From Pseudomonas fluorescens (GTDB taxonomy: Bacteria > Pseudomonadota > Gammaproteobacteria > Pseudomonadales > Pseudomonadaceae), in the NCBI RefSeq assembly GCF_902497745.1, contig NZ_CABVHJ010000017.1, positions 64,501 through 128,500 on the forward strand: DNA of 64,000 nucleotides, read 5' to 3'. A model generated the notes under the pieces. That model had not been told where the DNA came from and did not search any database. It saw only the letters and a list, made by a program, of their open reading frames with translations. Position numbers and translations under genes: made by a program. Shown here one piece after another: positions 17,887 through 26,995 of the stretch; positions within the stretch are counted from its first letter, which is position 1, and each line of letters opens with the position of its first letter.

Positions 17887-18201
17887 TCCATCGCACGCGG
17901 GCGGCTATTGATATTGGCCGCTCGCAGGTGTCGCGCTCACTGCCGCCAATCGATGATTCAGCAACTTTTAAACAGCTATAAAAAACCATTTACAGCCAGC
18001 ACTTGCAAATCATTCAAGTAAAACTATAAGCCCGTTCAAATCCTGCACTTCCTTACGTCAAACCTAGTTTGGCCGTAGTCTGTTTCCTTATTAGTTGTAG
18101 GAATAATCCGATAACGTGGCTAGAGCCATGTCACTTCATGCGAGCGTTCATTCATCTGAGCTAAGGTGCGCGCTTTATTCGTGCTTGCATGGGATTTGAT
18201 T
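17887..18201. other. AT-rich intergenic region upstream of the BvgS-like system
   Basis: The 315 bp spacer has AT-rich tracts at 17965-18040 and a possible regulator box at 18098-18111. A weak GCGGC/GCCGC hairpin at about 17899-17923 after dgt lacks a T run. No gene was seen. Confidence 0.4.
18098..18111. promoter_or_regulatory. RcsB/BvgA-like box upstream of the LuxR-type regulator
   Basis: TAGGAATAATCCGA closely resembles the RcsB-type box (TAAGAATATTCCTA-like), with inverted GGA/TCC halves. It lies about 90 bp before the regulator ATG. Autoregulation by the regulator encoded next is inference from family behaviour. Confidence 0.35.
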
Positions 18202-18828
18202 ATGAACTCCGTTTTTATTGTCGACGATCACCCCGTCATCCGTCTCGCCGTTCGAATGCTGCTGGAGCATGAAGGTTACAAGGTCGTCGGTGAAACCGAT
18301 AACGGGGTCGATGCCATGCAAATGGTGCGCGAATGCATGCCCGATCTGGTCATTCTCGATGTGAGCATCCCCAAGCTGGACGGCCTGGAAGTGCTGACCC
18401 GCTTCAATGCCATGGGCTCTCCGCTGAAAATCCTGATTCTGACGGCACAGTGTCCGACCCTCTTCGGCATTCGTTGCATGCAATCCGGCGCATCGGGTTA
18501 TGTGTGTAAACAGGAAGACTTGAGCGAACTGGTCAGTGCGATCAAAGCGGTACTTTCCGGTTACAACTATTTCCCCAGTCAGGCATTGAATCCGGTTCGC
18601 AGTGACGACATTCGTTTTGCCGAACTGGAACTGTTCAAATCCGTCAACGACCGCGAATTGATGGTATTGCAACTGTTTGCCCAAGGTCGCACTAACAAGG
18701 AAATAGCCAAGGGCATGTTTCTGAGTAACAAGACTGTCAGCACTTACAAAAAACGCCTGATGCAAAAACTCAAAGCCAAATCCCTTGTAGAACTTATCGA
18801 GATGGCCAAACGAAACGCACTCGTGTGA
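18202..18828 (+). CDS. LuxR-family response regulator (RcsB/BvgA-like)
   Basis: A protein of 208 residues starts at the ATG at 18202. The receiver has D8-D9 and phospho-acceptor D53 in VILDVS, with LTAQ and VCKQ at the switch threonine/alanine and lysine positions. Residues about 145-205 form a LuxR-type HTH (VNDRELMVLQLFAQGRTNKEIAKGM, NKTVSTYKKRLMQKL). It overlaps the BvgS-like kinase by 4 bp (GTGA), so the two make a phosphorelay pair. The layout resembles BvgA/BvgS, EvgA/EvgS and RocA1/RocS1, which control fimbriae, virulence or biofilm. Targets are not visible in this window. Confidence 0.92.
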   Translation: MNSVFIVDDHPVIRLAVRMLLEHEGYKVVGETDNGVDAMQMVRECMPDLVILDVSIPKLDGLEVLTRFNAMGSPLKILILTAQCPTLFGIRCMQSGASGYVCKQEDLSELVSAIKAVLSGYNYFPSQALNPVRSDDIRFAELELFKSVNDRELMVLQLFAQGRTNKEIAKGMFLSNKTVSTYKKRLMQKLKAKSLVELIEMAKRNALV

Positions 18829-21800
18829 GAGCCCGCATGCCCAGCCGTTTAAAGGACTATTTAATGGCGTTGAGTGCAGGTCTTTGCCTGAGCACCAACG
18901 TATTCGCCATGCCCGGCACTTCACCGGACTATGCCCTGCTGAGCCGATCGGCGAACGAACCGGTGCCGGTCACGCTCGAACAGTCCCAACGGCAATGGCT
19001 GCTTGCACGTAGCGAACTGGTTCTGGGCACCTCCGCGCCCGACTATCCGCCTTTTGACATGACGGTCAGTGGCAAGGACTACGAAGGCCTGACGGCCGAC
19101 TACGCCGGACTCCTCGGCCAGGCCACCGGTTTGCCGATCAGGGTGCAGCGCTTTCCCTCTCGGGATGCGGCCATTCGCGCATTGGTCGACGGCCAGGTCG
19201 ATCTGCTCGGTACCGCGAACGGCTTCGAAGCGAGCAATGCCAACCTTGCGTTATCGACCCCCTACGCGGTTGACCAACCTGTACTGGTCACCCGCGAAGA
19301 TGAAACCCGCTCTCTCACTGAAGGCCTGGCCGGCTTGCGGCTGAGCATGGTCTATCACTATTTGCCGCTGCCCGAAGTCAAGGCGCTGTATCCCAAAGCA
19401 CTCATTACCTGCTACCCCTCCTACCAGAATGCGATCAATGCCGTAGCGTTCGATCAGGCCGATGTGTTTCTCGGCGATACGCTCTCCACGCACTACATGA
19501 TCAACAAGGGCTACCTGAACAACGTGCGCATGGCCAACTTCGGCAAACAGGAAGCCCAGGGATTCAGCTTCGCCGTACGCCGCAACAACCCGCAACTGCT
19601 GGCCATCGTCGACAGCGTGCTCAAGGCTGTGCCGGCCAGTGCACGCGACAACATTGCCAAGCGCTGGAGCGCGGGCAGCGATCTGCTGCTCACCGACCAG
19701 AAACTGCAACTGACCCAGCGCGAAGAAGCGTGGCTCAAGCAGCATCCAGTTGTCAGTGTGGTGGTGAACGAAGCGTTCGCGCCCCTGACATTCTTTGACA
19801 ACGACGGCAATTTCCGCGGCATCAGCGCCGACTTGCTCGAGTTGATTCGCCTGCGCACCGGCCTGCGTTTCGAGATCCGCCGCAGCCGCAACGACGCGGA
19901 AATGATCCAGCAGATAGACCGTCATCAAGCTGATCTGATCGCAGCACTTCTGCCATCAACGGAGCGCGAAAAAACCCTCAACTTCAGTCGTCCCTACCTG
20001 GAGAACTCTTACGTTCTGCTGACCCGCAAAAGCGCCGATGGCCCGACCAATCTGGGCCAGCTCAAAGGCAAACAACTGGCGATTGCCCAAGGCAATCCGA
20101 TGGTCGAATACCTGCGCCGAGAGTATCCGCGCATCCAGTTGATCGAAACGGCGGATACCTTCAGTGCGGTCTCGCTGCTCGCTGAAGGCCACGTCGAAGG
20201 CGCTGTGAACTCGCTGGTCATTGCCAACTACTTCATTTCCTCGCGGATCTTTAATCAGCCATTGCAGATCACCACCACCATCGGCACCGGTCAGGCGGCC
20301 TTTTCACTGGCGACCGCGCGGGACAACACGGAACTGACCTCGATCATCAACAAGGCGTTGTTGAGCATCGCACCCGATGAACTGGGCGTGATCAATGGCC
20401 GCTGGCGCGGTTATTCCACGGCGTCTCAAAACATCTGGCACAACTACCAGCGCCTGTTTTATCAAGTGATTATCGGCGCCTGCCTGCTATTGCTGTTGCT
20501 CCTGGCCTGGAATGCCTACATGCGCCACCAGATCAAACAACGCCAGGCTGCCGAGCGCGCGCTGAACGACCAGTTCGAATTCATGCGCTCACTGGTCGAT
20601 GGCACGCCGCACCCGATTTATGTTCGCGATCGCCAGGGTCTGCTGCAAAGTTGCAACGAAAGCTACCTCGAAGCTTTCAATGCCAAGCGTGAAGACGTTA
20701 TTGGCAAAAGCGTCATCGAGGGCACCCTGAGCAACGCGTTCGAAGCCCAGGCCTTTCAGGCCGATTATCAGCGCGTCGTTGCCGAAGGCGCGCCGATGGT
20801 CGTCGACCGACCTCTGCACATCGGTAACCGGCGCCTGACCATCTATCACTGGATCCTGCCGTACCGCGACTCCAGCGGCGACGTGAAAGGCATCATCGGC
20901 GGCTGGATCGACATCAGCGAACGCCGTCAGTTGTTCGAGGAACTGCGCACGGCCAAAGAACGGGCGGATGAGGCCAACCGGGCGAAAAGCACGTTTCTGG
21001 CGACCATGAGTCATGAAATCCGCACGCCGATGAATGCCGTGATCGGCATGCTCGAGCTGACGCTCAGACGCATGGATCAACAGCATCCGGATCGCTCGTC
21101 AATCGACACGGCCTATCATTCGGCCAAGGATCTGCTGGGGTTGATCGGTGACATTCTCGATATCGCGCGGATCGAATCCGGACGCCTGAGTCTTTGCCCG
21201 GAACGGGTCAATCTGGTCGACACCGTGACGTCCGTGGCGAGGATCTTCGACGGTCTCGCCCGGCAGAAGAATCTCTCCCTGCAAGTCATCTTCAATCCGC
21301 CGGATCTGGCCGTCGATGTGTATCTGGACCCTTTGCGGTTCAAACAGGTGCTGTCGAATCTGGTCAGCAATGCGATCAAATTCACCGAACAAGGCCATGT
21401 GCGCATTACCCTCGATCTCATGAATACCGATGCGCCCGCCCGCGCCTTGCTGCAACTGACCGTGCAGGACAGCGGTGTCGGCATCAGTGCGGAGGATCAG
21501 CAACGCTTGTTCGAACCGTTTGCCCAGACCGAAAACAGCAGTCAGCAAGGCAGAAGCGGTGCCGGCCTGGGGCTGGTGATCAGTCGCAACCTGTGCGAAA
21601 TGATGGGCGGCCAACTGCAATTGAGCAGTCAGCCGGGCATCGGTACCCAGATCTGTCTCTCACTGGCCCTGGAAACACTGCCGATACAGGTGAATACGAT
21701 CAAAAGTGAACCTGCGATCAAGACATCCTGCTCTCCCCTGCGTGTGCTGGTGGTGGACGACCACCCGGCCAATCGCCTGCTGATGTGTCAGCAACTGGAG

Positions 21801-22481
21801 TTTCTCGGCCATCACTTCAGCATTGCCGAGAACGGCTGCAGTGGCCTGGAACTGTGGACGGCTGGCCATTTCGATCTGGTGATTGTCGACTGCAACATGC
21901 CCTTGATGAATGGTTATGAACTGACTCGCGCCATTCGTCAGCATGAACTGCAGACACGCAGCCCGCCGTGCACCGTGCTGGGCTTCACGGCCAATGCGCA
22001 ACCTGAGGAAATCCAGCGTTGCAAACAGTCCGGCATGAACGACTGTCTGTTCAAGCCCTTGAGCCTGAGCCTGCTCAGCCAGTGGGTCGATGGCATCACG
22101 CCGATGTCGACATCACCGGCATTCAATCTGCAAAACATGAATATGCTCACAGGTGGTAACCCGGCGCAGGCTCGTCGGCTGCTGGCCGAATTGCTTAAAA
22201 GCAGCCGTCTCGACCGCCAGGAATTGCTCGCGCTGTCGCCCGAACATGATCGCGGTGCGCTGGCAGTGGTTGCACACAAAATCAAGGGTGCCGCGCGCAT
22301 TGCTCAGGCCACGCGAGTGATCGAAAGTTGCGATGCCCTCGAGCAGGCCTGCGCCGAGGCGCTGGCGACAACCGAGATCGCCCGCCGTTGCGAAGCGAGC
22401 AACCGCGCGATGCTCGAACTGGAGCAGGCCCTTCAGCAACAACTGACGTTGTCGGATCGAGGCACAATGAGCGTGCCTTAA
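18825..22481 (+). CDS. Unorthodox BvgS/EvgS-like hybrid sensor kinase, 1218 aa
   Basis: The start is a GTG in the overlap with the regulator stop; an ATG at 18837 is an alternative. A signal peptide (MALSAGLCLSTNVFA) leads into two tandem periplasmic Venus-flytrap (SBP_bac_3) domains at about residues 60-290 and 300-530. One membrane helix lies at about 545-568 (VIIGACLLLLLLLAW). Then come a PAS domain (VDGTPHPIYVRDRQG), HisKA with H730 in MSHEIRTPMNAVIG, an HATPase (NLVSNAIKF, GAGLGLVISRNLCEM), a receiver with D1022 in VIVDCNMPLMNGYEL, and an HPt with H1151 in VVAHKIKGAAR. All phosphorelay residues are intact. The periplasmic ligand is unknown; BvgS-type domains respond to small molecules or temperature. 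Confidence 0.94.
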   Translation: MRARMPSRLKDYLMALSAGLCLSTNVFAMPGTSPDYALLSRSANEPVPVTLEQSQRQWLLARSELVLGTSAPDYPPFDMTVSGKDYEGLTADYAGLLGQATGLPIRVQRFPSRDAAIRALVDGQVDLLGTANGFEASNANLALSTPYAVDQPVLVTREDETRSLTEGLAGLRLSMVYHYLPLPEVKALYPKALITCYPSYQNAINAVAFDQADVFLGDTLSTHYMINKGYLNNVRMANFGKQEAQGFSFAVRRNNPQLLAIVDSVLKAVPASARDNIAKRWSAGSDLLLTDQKLQLTQREEAWLKQHPVVSVVVNEAFAPLTFFDNDGNFRGISADLLELIRLRTGLRFEIRRSRNDAEMIQQIDRHQADLIAALLPSTEREKTLNFSRPYLENSYVLLTRKSADGPTNLGQLKGKQLAIAQGNPMVEYLRREYPRIQLIETADTFSAVSLLAEGHVEGAVNSLVIANYFISSRIFNQPLQITTTIGTGQAAFSLATARDNTELTSIINKALLSIAPDELGVINGRWRGYSTASQNIWHNYQRLFYQVIIGACLLLLLLLAWNAYMRHQIKQRQAAERALNDQFEFMRSLVDGTPHPIYVRDRQGLLQSCNESYLEAFNAKREDVIGKSVIEGTLSNAFEAQAFQADYQRVVAEGAPMVVDRPLHIGNRRLTIYHWILPYRDSSGDVKGIIGGWIDISERRQLFEELRTAKERADEANRAKSTFLATMSHEIRTPMNAVIGMLELTLRRMDQQHPDRSSIDTAYHSAKDLLGLIGDILDIARIESGRLSLCPERVNLVDTVTSVARIFDGLARQKNLSLQVIFNPPDLAVDVYLDPLRFKQVLSNLVSNAIKFTEQGHVRITLDLMNTDAPARALLQLTVQDSGVGISAEDQQRLFEPFAQTENSSQQGRSGAGLGLVISRNLCEMMGGQLQLSSQPGIGTQICLSLALETLPIQVNTIKSEPAIKTSCSPLRVLVVDDHPANRLLMCQQLEFLGHHFSIAENGCSGLELWTAGHFDLVIVDCNMPLMNGYELTRAIRQHELQTRSPPCTVLGFTANAQPEEIQRCKQSGMNDCLFKPLSLSLLSQWVDGITPMSTSPAFNLQNMNMLTGGNPAQARRLLAELLKSSRLDRQELLALSPEHDRGALAVVAHKIKGAARIAQATRVIESCDALEQACAEALATTEIARRCEASNRAMLELEQALQQQLTLSDRGTMSVP

Positions 22482-22528
22482 CTATGCTTGGCGCTGAGCA
22501 GTGAGTTAACCATCATGGAGAGCCAGAA

Positions 22529-25474
22529 ATGCCCAGCCCACTGCGTCCGGAGCAACGCCGGTTCCCGCTGCACGTGCACATCAGCGTCATGTTCACATTC
22601 CTGCTGCTGCTCACCGGGGTCGTGCTGGGATTGTTCAATTACCGTCAGACCACGCAGATCATCCTTTCGAGCAGCGAGAAGCTGTTCGAGCGGATCGAAC
22701 AGGACGTGCGCCTGGACATGTCCGCCACCTATCAGCCGATCCGGCATCTGCTCAGCCTGCTGGCGGACAACCCCGCCGCGCAGGCCGAGCGCCTTGAACA
22801 ACGCTTGCCTTTGCTCAGGCCTTTCAGCCAGTCGCTCACCGACAACCCGAATCTGGCCTCGCTGTATCTGGGTTATGCCAACGGCGACTTTTTCATGGTG
22901 CGCCCGCTGCGCAGCGCCGCTCTGAAAACACTGCTCAAGGCCCCTGAAGCAGCGGCATATCAGGTCTGGAGCATCGAGCATGACGCGCAGGGCGCCATGC
23001 ACTCACAGTCACTGTTTTTCGATCAGGCACTGATGCCGATCAGCCGTCAGGACAACCCTGAAGACCGCTACGATCCGCGCAGCCGTGCGTGGTTCACCGA
23101 TGCCCGCCAGCAAAATGAACAGATAACCACCGAACCATACGTGTTTTTCTCCACGCACAATGTCGGCACCACGCTGGCCCGACGCAGCGGCGAGAATGCC
23201 GTGATCGGCGCTGATCTGACGCTGGTCGCGTTGTCTGCCGCCCTGAGCAAACATGTCGTCACCGCGTCCACCGAAATTGCTTTGTTCGATGCTGACGGCA
23301 ACGCCGTGGCCTACCCCGACAGTCAGCGGCTGATCGTCGATGGCAACACCGCACATCTGGCAAAAGCCGCAGACCTGAGTCCCGGCCTGCACGCGCTGTT
23401 GTCCGGCGCGCATTCCGGCAATCGCCTGCAGGCGGACGGCCGGCAATGGATCGTCGCCCGCAGCAGCATTCAGGAGGGCGGCCCGAAAGGTTTGCAACTG
23501 GCGCTACTGGTACCGGAAGACGAACTTTTGGTCGATGCCTACCGCTTGCGCTGGCAAGGTGCGCTGATCACCCTGGCGACCTTGCTGCTGTGCCTGCCCT
23601 TGGGTTGGGTGATTTCGCGGATTCTGGTCAAGCCGTTGCACGCGCTGGTCAAGGAAGCCGACGCCATCCGCAGTTTCGATTTCAATTTTCCGTTGGCACG
23701 TCGCTCGCCAGTGCTTGAAGTCGACCAATTGAGTGTGTCGATGGCGCGGATGAAAGACACCCTGGCGAGTTTTTTCCGCATTACCGACACCCTCGGCGCC
23801 GAAACCCGCTTCGCCCCCCTGCTGCAACGGGTGCTGTTCGAAACGGTGCAGATTGCTCAGGCGCAGGCGGGGCTGATCTATCTGCGTGAAAGCGATAGCA
23901 GTCGCATGGAGCCTCACGGACTGGTCATCGACGGCACGCCCCAGACTCTGGAGGCGTTCGACATTGAGGGCCATGATCTGCAACACAACCAGGGGCCGAC
24001 GTGGTTCGAGCAATTGGTCAACGCCAACAATGTGGTGAGCAACTTCGGCGTCGATCAGGCCGGCGATCTGCAGAAAGTCCTGCTGGCGATGCAATCGCCA
24101 CGCGTTCATCTGATCGGCATCCGCCTGCACAATCGCCACGACGAAACCATCGGTCTGCTGATCCTGCTGGTGAACGACAGCGGCACGGCAGTCGATCTGG
24201 AAAAACTGCGCCCAGACCGCATCGCGTTCCTCCAGGCCGTGTCCGGCGCGGCGGCGGTGAGTATCGAGAGCCAGCGCCTGCAAGCCCGCCAGAAGCAGTT
24301 GCTCGATGCCTTCATTCAATTGCTCGCCGGCGCCATCGACGCCAAGAGCCCTTATACCGGCGGACATTGTCAGCGCGTGCCAGAGCTGACGCTGATGCTT
24401 GCTCAGGCAGCGGCAGCCAGTCAGGCGCCAGCCTTCAGCGCCTATCAACCCAGCGAAGACGAGTGGGAAGCCTTGCACATTGCCGCGTGGCTGCACGATT
24501 GCGGCAAGGTCACAACGCCGGAATACGTGGTCGACAAGGCCACCAAACTGGAAACCATCAACGACCGTATTCATGAAATTCGCACCCGTTTCGAAGTGCT
24601 CAAGCGTGACGCCTGGATCAGCTATTGGCAGGCGCGGGCCCTAGGCGGTGATGAGACAGCACTGGCCGAACTGCGCGATACGACACTGACGGCGCTGGAC
24701 GACGACTTCGCGTTTGTCGCGCGCTGCAACCTGGGCAGTGAGGCCATGGCCGAAGCGGATCTGCAACGCCTTGATCATCTGGCCCGACGCACCTGGATGC
24801 GTACTCTCGATGACCGTCTGGGTGTGTCCTGGGAAGAGAACCGGCGTCAGTCGCGCACGCCGGCGCCGAGCTTGCCGGTCAGTGAACAGCTATTGGCAGA
24901 CAAACCCGAACACTTGCTCGAACGCGACCCGAACGAGTTGATTCCCGAAGACAATCCGTGGGGCTTCAAACTGGAGGTGCCGCGCTACAAATACAATCGC
25001 GGCGAGCTGTACAACCTGAGCATCAGCCGTGGCACCCTGACCCGCGAAGAGCGTTACGTGATCAATCACCACATGGTCCAGACCATCATGATGCTCAGTC
25101 ACCTGCCCTTCCCCGGCCACCTCGACAGCATTGCCGAAATCGCCGGCGGTCATCATGAAAAAATGGACGGCACCGGTTATCCGAAACGCCTGAAACGCGA
25201 AGAAATGAGCCTGCCGGCACGGATGATGGCGATCGCCGATATTTTTGAAGCGCTGACGGCGGCTGACCGCCCGTACAAGAAAGCCAAAACCTTGAGTGAA
25301 GCATTGGCGATCATGGCCACCATGTGCCGTGAGGCGCACATCGATTCCCAGCTGTTTGGATTGTTCATCAGCGAAGGCGTGTACATGCAGTACGCCGTGC
25401 GCTTTCTCGATCCAGCGCAGATCGACGCCGTGGATCCGGCCAGCCTGCTGCACAAGGCTGGCCTCAGCGCGTGA
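22529..25474 (+). CDS. dCache-HAMP-GAF-HD(-GYP) phosphohydrolase, 981 aa
   Basis: The ATG follows GGAG by about 8 nt. Two membrane helices (about 18-38 and 342-364) frame a ~300-residue periplasmic dCache sensor. HAMP follows at about 362-414, GAF at about 430-590, and an HD domain at about 605-960. Metal ligands are seen in TGGHCQRV, HD656-657 in WLHDCGKV, and HHE875-877 followed by MDGTGYP, the HD-GYP signature. About 217 residues separate HD from HHE, far more than in classic HD-GYP domains, so a large insert sits inside the catalytic domain. Hydrolysis of cyclic-di-GMP is likely but unproven. It lies just after the BvgS-like gene and may be co-transcribed. Confidence 0.9.
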   Translation: MPSPLRPEQRRFPLHVHISVMFTFLLLLTGVVLGLFNYRQTTQIILSSSEKLFERIEQDVRLDMSATYQPIRHLLSLLADNPAAQAERLEQRLPLLRPFSQSLTDNPNLASLYLGYANGDFFMVRPLRSAALKTLLKAPEAAAYQVWSIEHDAQGAMHSQSLFFDQALMPISRQDNPEDRYDPRSRAWFTDARQQNEQITTEPYVFFSTHNVGTTLARRSGENAVIGADLTLVALSAALSKHVVTASTEIALFDADGNAVAYPDSQRLIVDGNTAHLAKAADLSPGLHALLSGAHSGNRLQADGRQWIVARSSIQEGGPKGLQLALLVPEDELLVDAYRLRWQGALITLATLLLCLPLGWVISRILVKPLHALVKEADAIRSFDFNFPLARRSPVLEVDQLSVSMARMKDTLASFFRITDTLGAETRFAPLLQRVLFETVQIAQAQAGLIYLRESDSSRMEPHGLVIDGTPQTLEAFDIEGHDLQHNQGPTWFEQLVNANNVVSNFGVDQAGDLQKVLLAMQSPRVHLIGIRLHNRHDETIGLLILLVNDSGTAVDLEKLRPDRIAFLQAVSGAAAVSIESQRLQARQKQLLDAFIQLLAGAIDAKSPYTGGHCQRVPELTLMLAQAAAASQAPAFSAYQPSEDEWEALHIAAWLHDCGKVTTPEYVVDKATKLETINDRIHEIRTRFEVLKRDAWISYWQARALGGDETALAELRDTTLTALDDDFAFVARCNLGSEAMAEADLQRLDHLARRTWMRTLDDRLGVSWEENRRQSRTPAPSLPVSEQLLADKPEHLLERDPNELIPEDNPWGFKLEVPRYKYNRGELYNLSISRGTLTREERYVINHHMVQTIMMLSHLPFPGHLDSIAEIAGGHHEKMDGTGYPKRLKREEMSLPARMMAIADIFEALTAADRPYKKAKTLSEALAIMATMCREAHIDSQLFGLFISEGVYMQYAVRFLDPAQIDAVDPASLLHKAGLSA

Positions 25475-25957
25475 TCAGCAGTCGGTCAGACGCAGGAAAA
25501 TCGCCGCCAGTTGTTCGATACCGGCCTGATCCTGCGCGCCGAAACGCGCCAGTTTCGGGCTGTCGAGGTCGAGCACACCGATCAGGCGTCCATCCTTGAC
25601 CAAGGGCACGACCAGCTCACTGTTCGAAGCGCTGTCGCAGGCGATATGACCGGGGAACGCATGCACGTCTTCAACGCGCTGGGTTTGCCGACTGGCTGCC
25701 GCCGCGCCACACACACCACGACCGAACGGAATGCGCACGCAGGCGATCTGGCCCTGAAACGGGCCGAGCACCAGCTCTTCGTTGCGGTTGAGGTAAAAAC
25801 CCGCCCAGTTCAAGTCATCGAGCTGGTTGTACAGGAACGCCGAAAACTGCGCGGCGTTGGCAATGAAGTCGCGCTCATCCGCCAGCAGCGATTCCAGTTG
25901 CGCGGCCAACATGCCATAGCCTTCGAGGCCCTGGCCGCTTTGTTGCAAATCAATCAT
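25475..25957 (-). CDS. msrC: Free methionine-(R)-sulfoxide reductase, GAF type
   Basis: The 160-residue GAF-fold enzyme reduces free Met-R-SO, using thioredoxin as electron donor. The conserved cysteines appear in IACVRIPFGRGVCG and HIACDSASNSE, and LDLDSP closes the GAF core. The start at 25957 was chosen because it overlaps the upstream ATPase stop by 4 bp (ATGA) and gives the usual length. Its stop directly abuts that of the convergent HD-domain gene. With MsrB, Gpx and Ohr nearby it adds to an oxidative-repair theme. Confidence 0.93.
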   Translation of the reverse strand: MIDLQQSGQGLEGYGMLAAQLESLLADERDFIANAAQFSAFLYNQLDDLNWAGFYLNRNEELVLGPFQGQIACVRIPFGRGVCGAAAASRQTQRVEDVHAFPGHIACDSASNSELVVPLVKDGRLIGVLDLDSPKLARFGAQDQAGIEQLAAIFLRLTDC

Positions 25958-26844
25958 GCCTTGTGCTCCAACAATTTCAGTCCCACCCAGTAACGGGCGA
26001 ATTGGTACGCGCAACGTCCGTTGCGATTACCGCGGCCGGTGGCCCAACGCACGGCGAGGATGTCCAGTTCTTCGTCGCGCTGCCAGCTCAGGCCGGCCTT
26101 GGCGGCCAACTGGCCGATCCAGTGCTCGACGACGTTAAGGAAGTGTTCTTGGGTAAACGGGTAGAACGACAGCCACAGACCGAAACGGTCCGACAGGGCG
26201 ATCTTGTCTTCAACGGCTTCGCTGGGGTGCAGTTCGCCGTCGACACGTTTCCAGTTTTCGTTGTCGCTTTCCTTCTCCGGCACCAGGTGGCGGCGGTTGG
26301 AAGTGGCGTACAGCAAAACATTGTCCGGCGCCTGTTCAAGCGAGCCGTCGAGCACGCTTTTGAGAACACGGTAATCGCCTTCACCGGATTCGAACGACAA
26401 GTCATCGCAAAACAGCACGAAACGTTGTGGCAGCTTGCCGATCTGCTCGACCACCCGTGGCAGATCCGCCAGATGATCGCGCTCGATCTCGATCAGGCGC
26501 AGGCCAGCCGCGGCGTGTTCCGCCAGCAAGGCCCGCACCAGCGAAGACTTGCCGGTACCGCGCGAGCCCCAGAGCAGCGCATGGTTGGCCGGCATGCCAT
26601 CGAGAAATTGCCGGGTATTGCGCCCCAGTTGCTCCAGTTGACGGTCGACACCGATCAGGTCGGACAGGCGCATGTCGAGGCTGACTTCCAGTGGCAGCAG
26701 GTAGCCGCTGCGTCCGTCGCGCTGCCAGCGCGCAGCCAGACAAGTACCCCAGTCGATCACCGGCCGTGGTGCCGGCAACAACGGTTCGATCCGCGCCAGA
26801 ACCGACTCGGCGCGTTCAAGAAAAGCATTCAATCGGGAATCCAC
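25954..26844 (-). CDS. DUF815-family AAA-type ATPase
   Basis: A 296-residue ATPase carries Walker A GSRGTGKSSLVRALL at about residues 90-104 and a Walker B-like VLFCDDLSFE. TSNRRHLVPE and DRFGLWLSFYPFTQEHFL are diagnostic of the DUF815 family. It also has the arginine-rich sensor region. The biochemical role is unknown. It is operonic with the free-Met-R-sulfoxide reductase and is divergent from the SagS-like kinase gene. Confidence 0.9.
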   Translation of the reverse strand: MDSRLNAFLERAESVLARIEPLLPAPRPVIDWGTCLAARWQRDGRSGYLLPLEVSLDMRLSDLIGVDRQLEQLGRNTRQFLDGMPANHALLWGSRGTGKSSLVRALLAEHAAAGLRLIEIERDHLADLPRVVEQIGKLPQRFVLFCDDLSFESGEGDYRVLKSVLDGSLEQAPDNVLLYATSNRRHLVPEKESDNENWKRVDGELHPSEAVEDKIALSDRFGLWLSFYPFTQEHFLNVVEHWIGQLAAKAGLSWQRDEELDILAVRWATGRGNRNGRCAYQFARYWVGLKLLEHKA

Positions 26845-26995
26845 GTCTTCTCCTCGGGCACGTTCACAGTGATGATGACGATCCAGCGACGACGCACAGA
26901 TCAGAATTCACCTACCAAGCCTTGTTACAAGGCGATTCGGGAACCTCGGTATCCATACATGATCGACTATGCTTGAGCAGCGAAGGGAAACGGAA

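Noticed and set aside
18825..22481. Fusion or assembly error because of two binding-protein domains
   Set aside because: Tandem Venus-flytrap domains are the normal layout of BvgS/EvgS kinases and the frame is uninterrupted.
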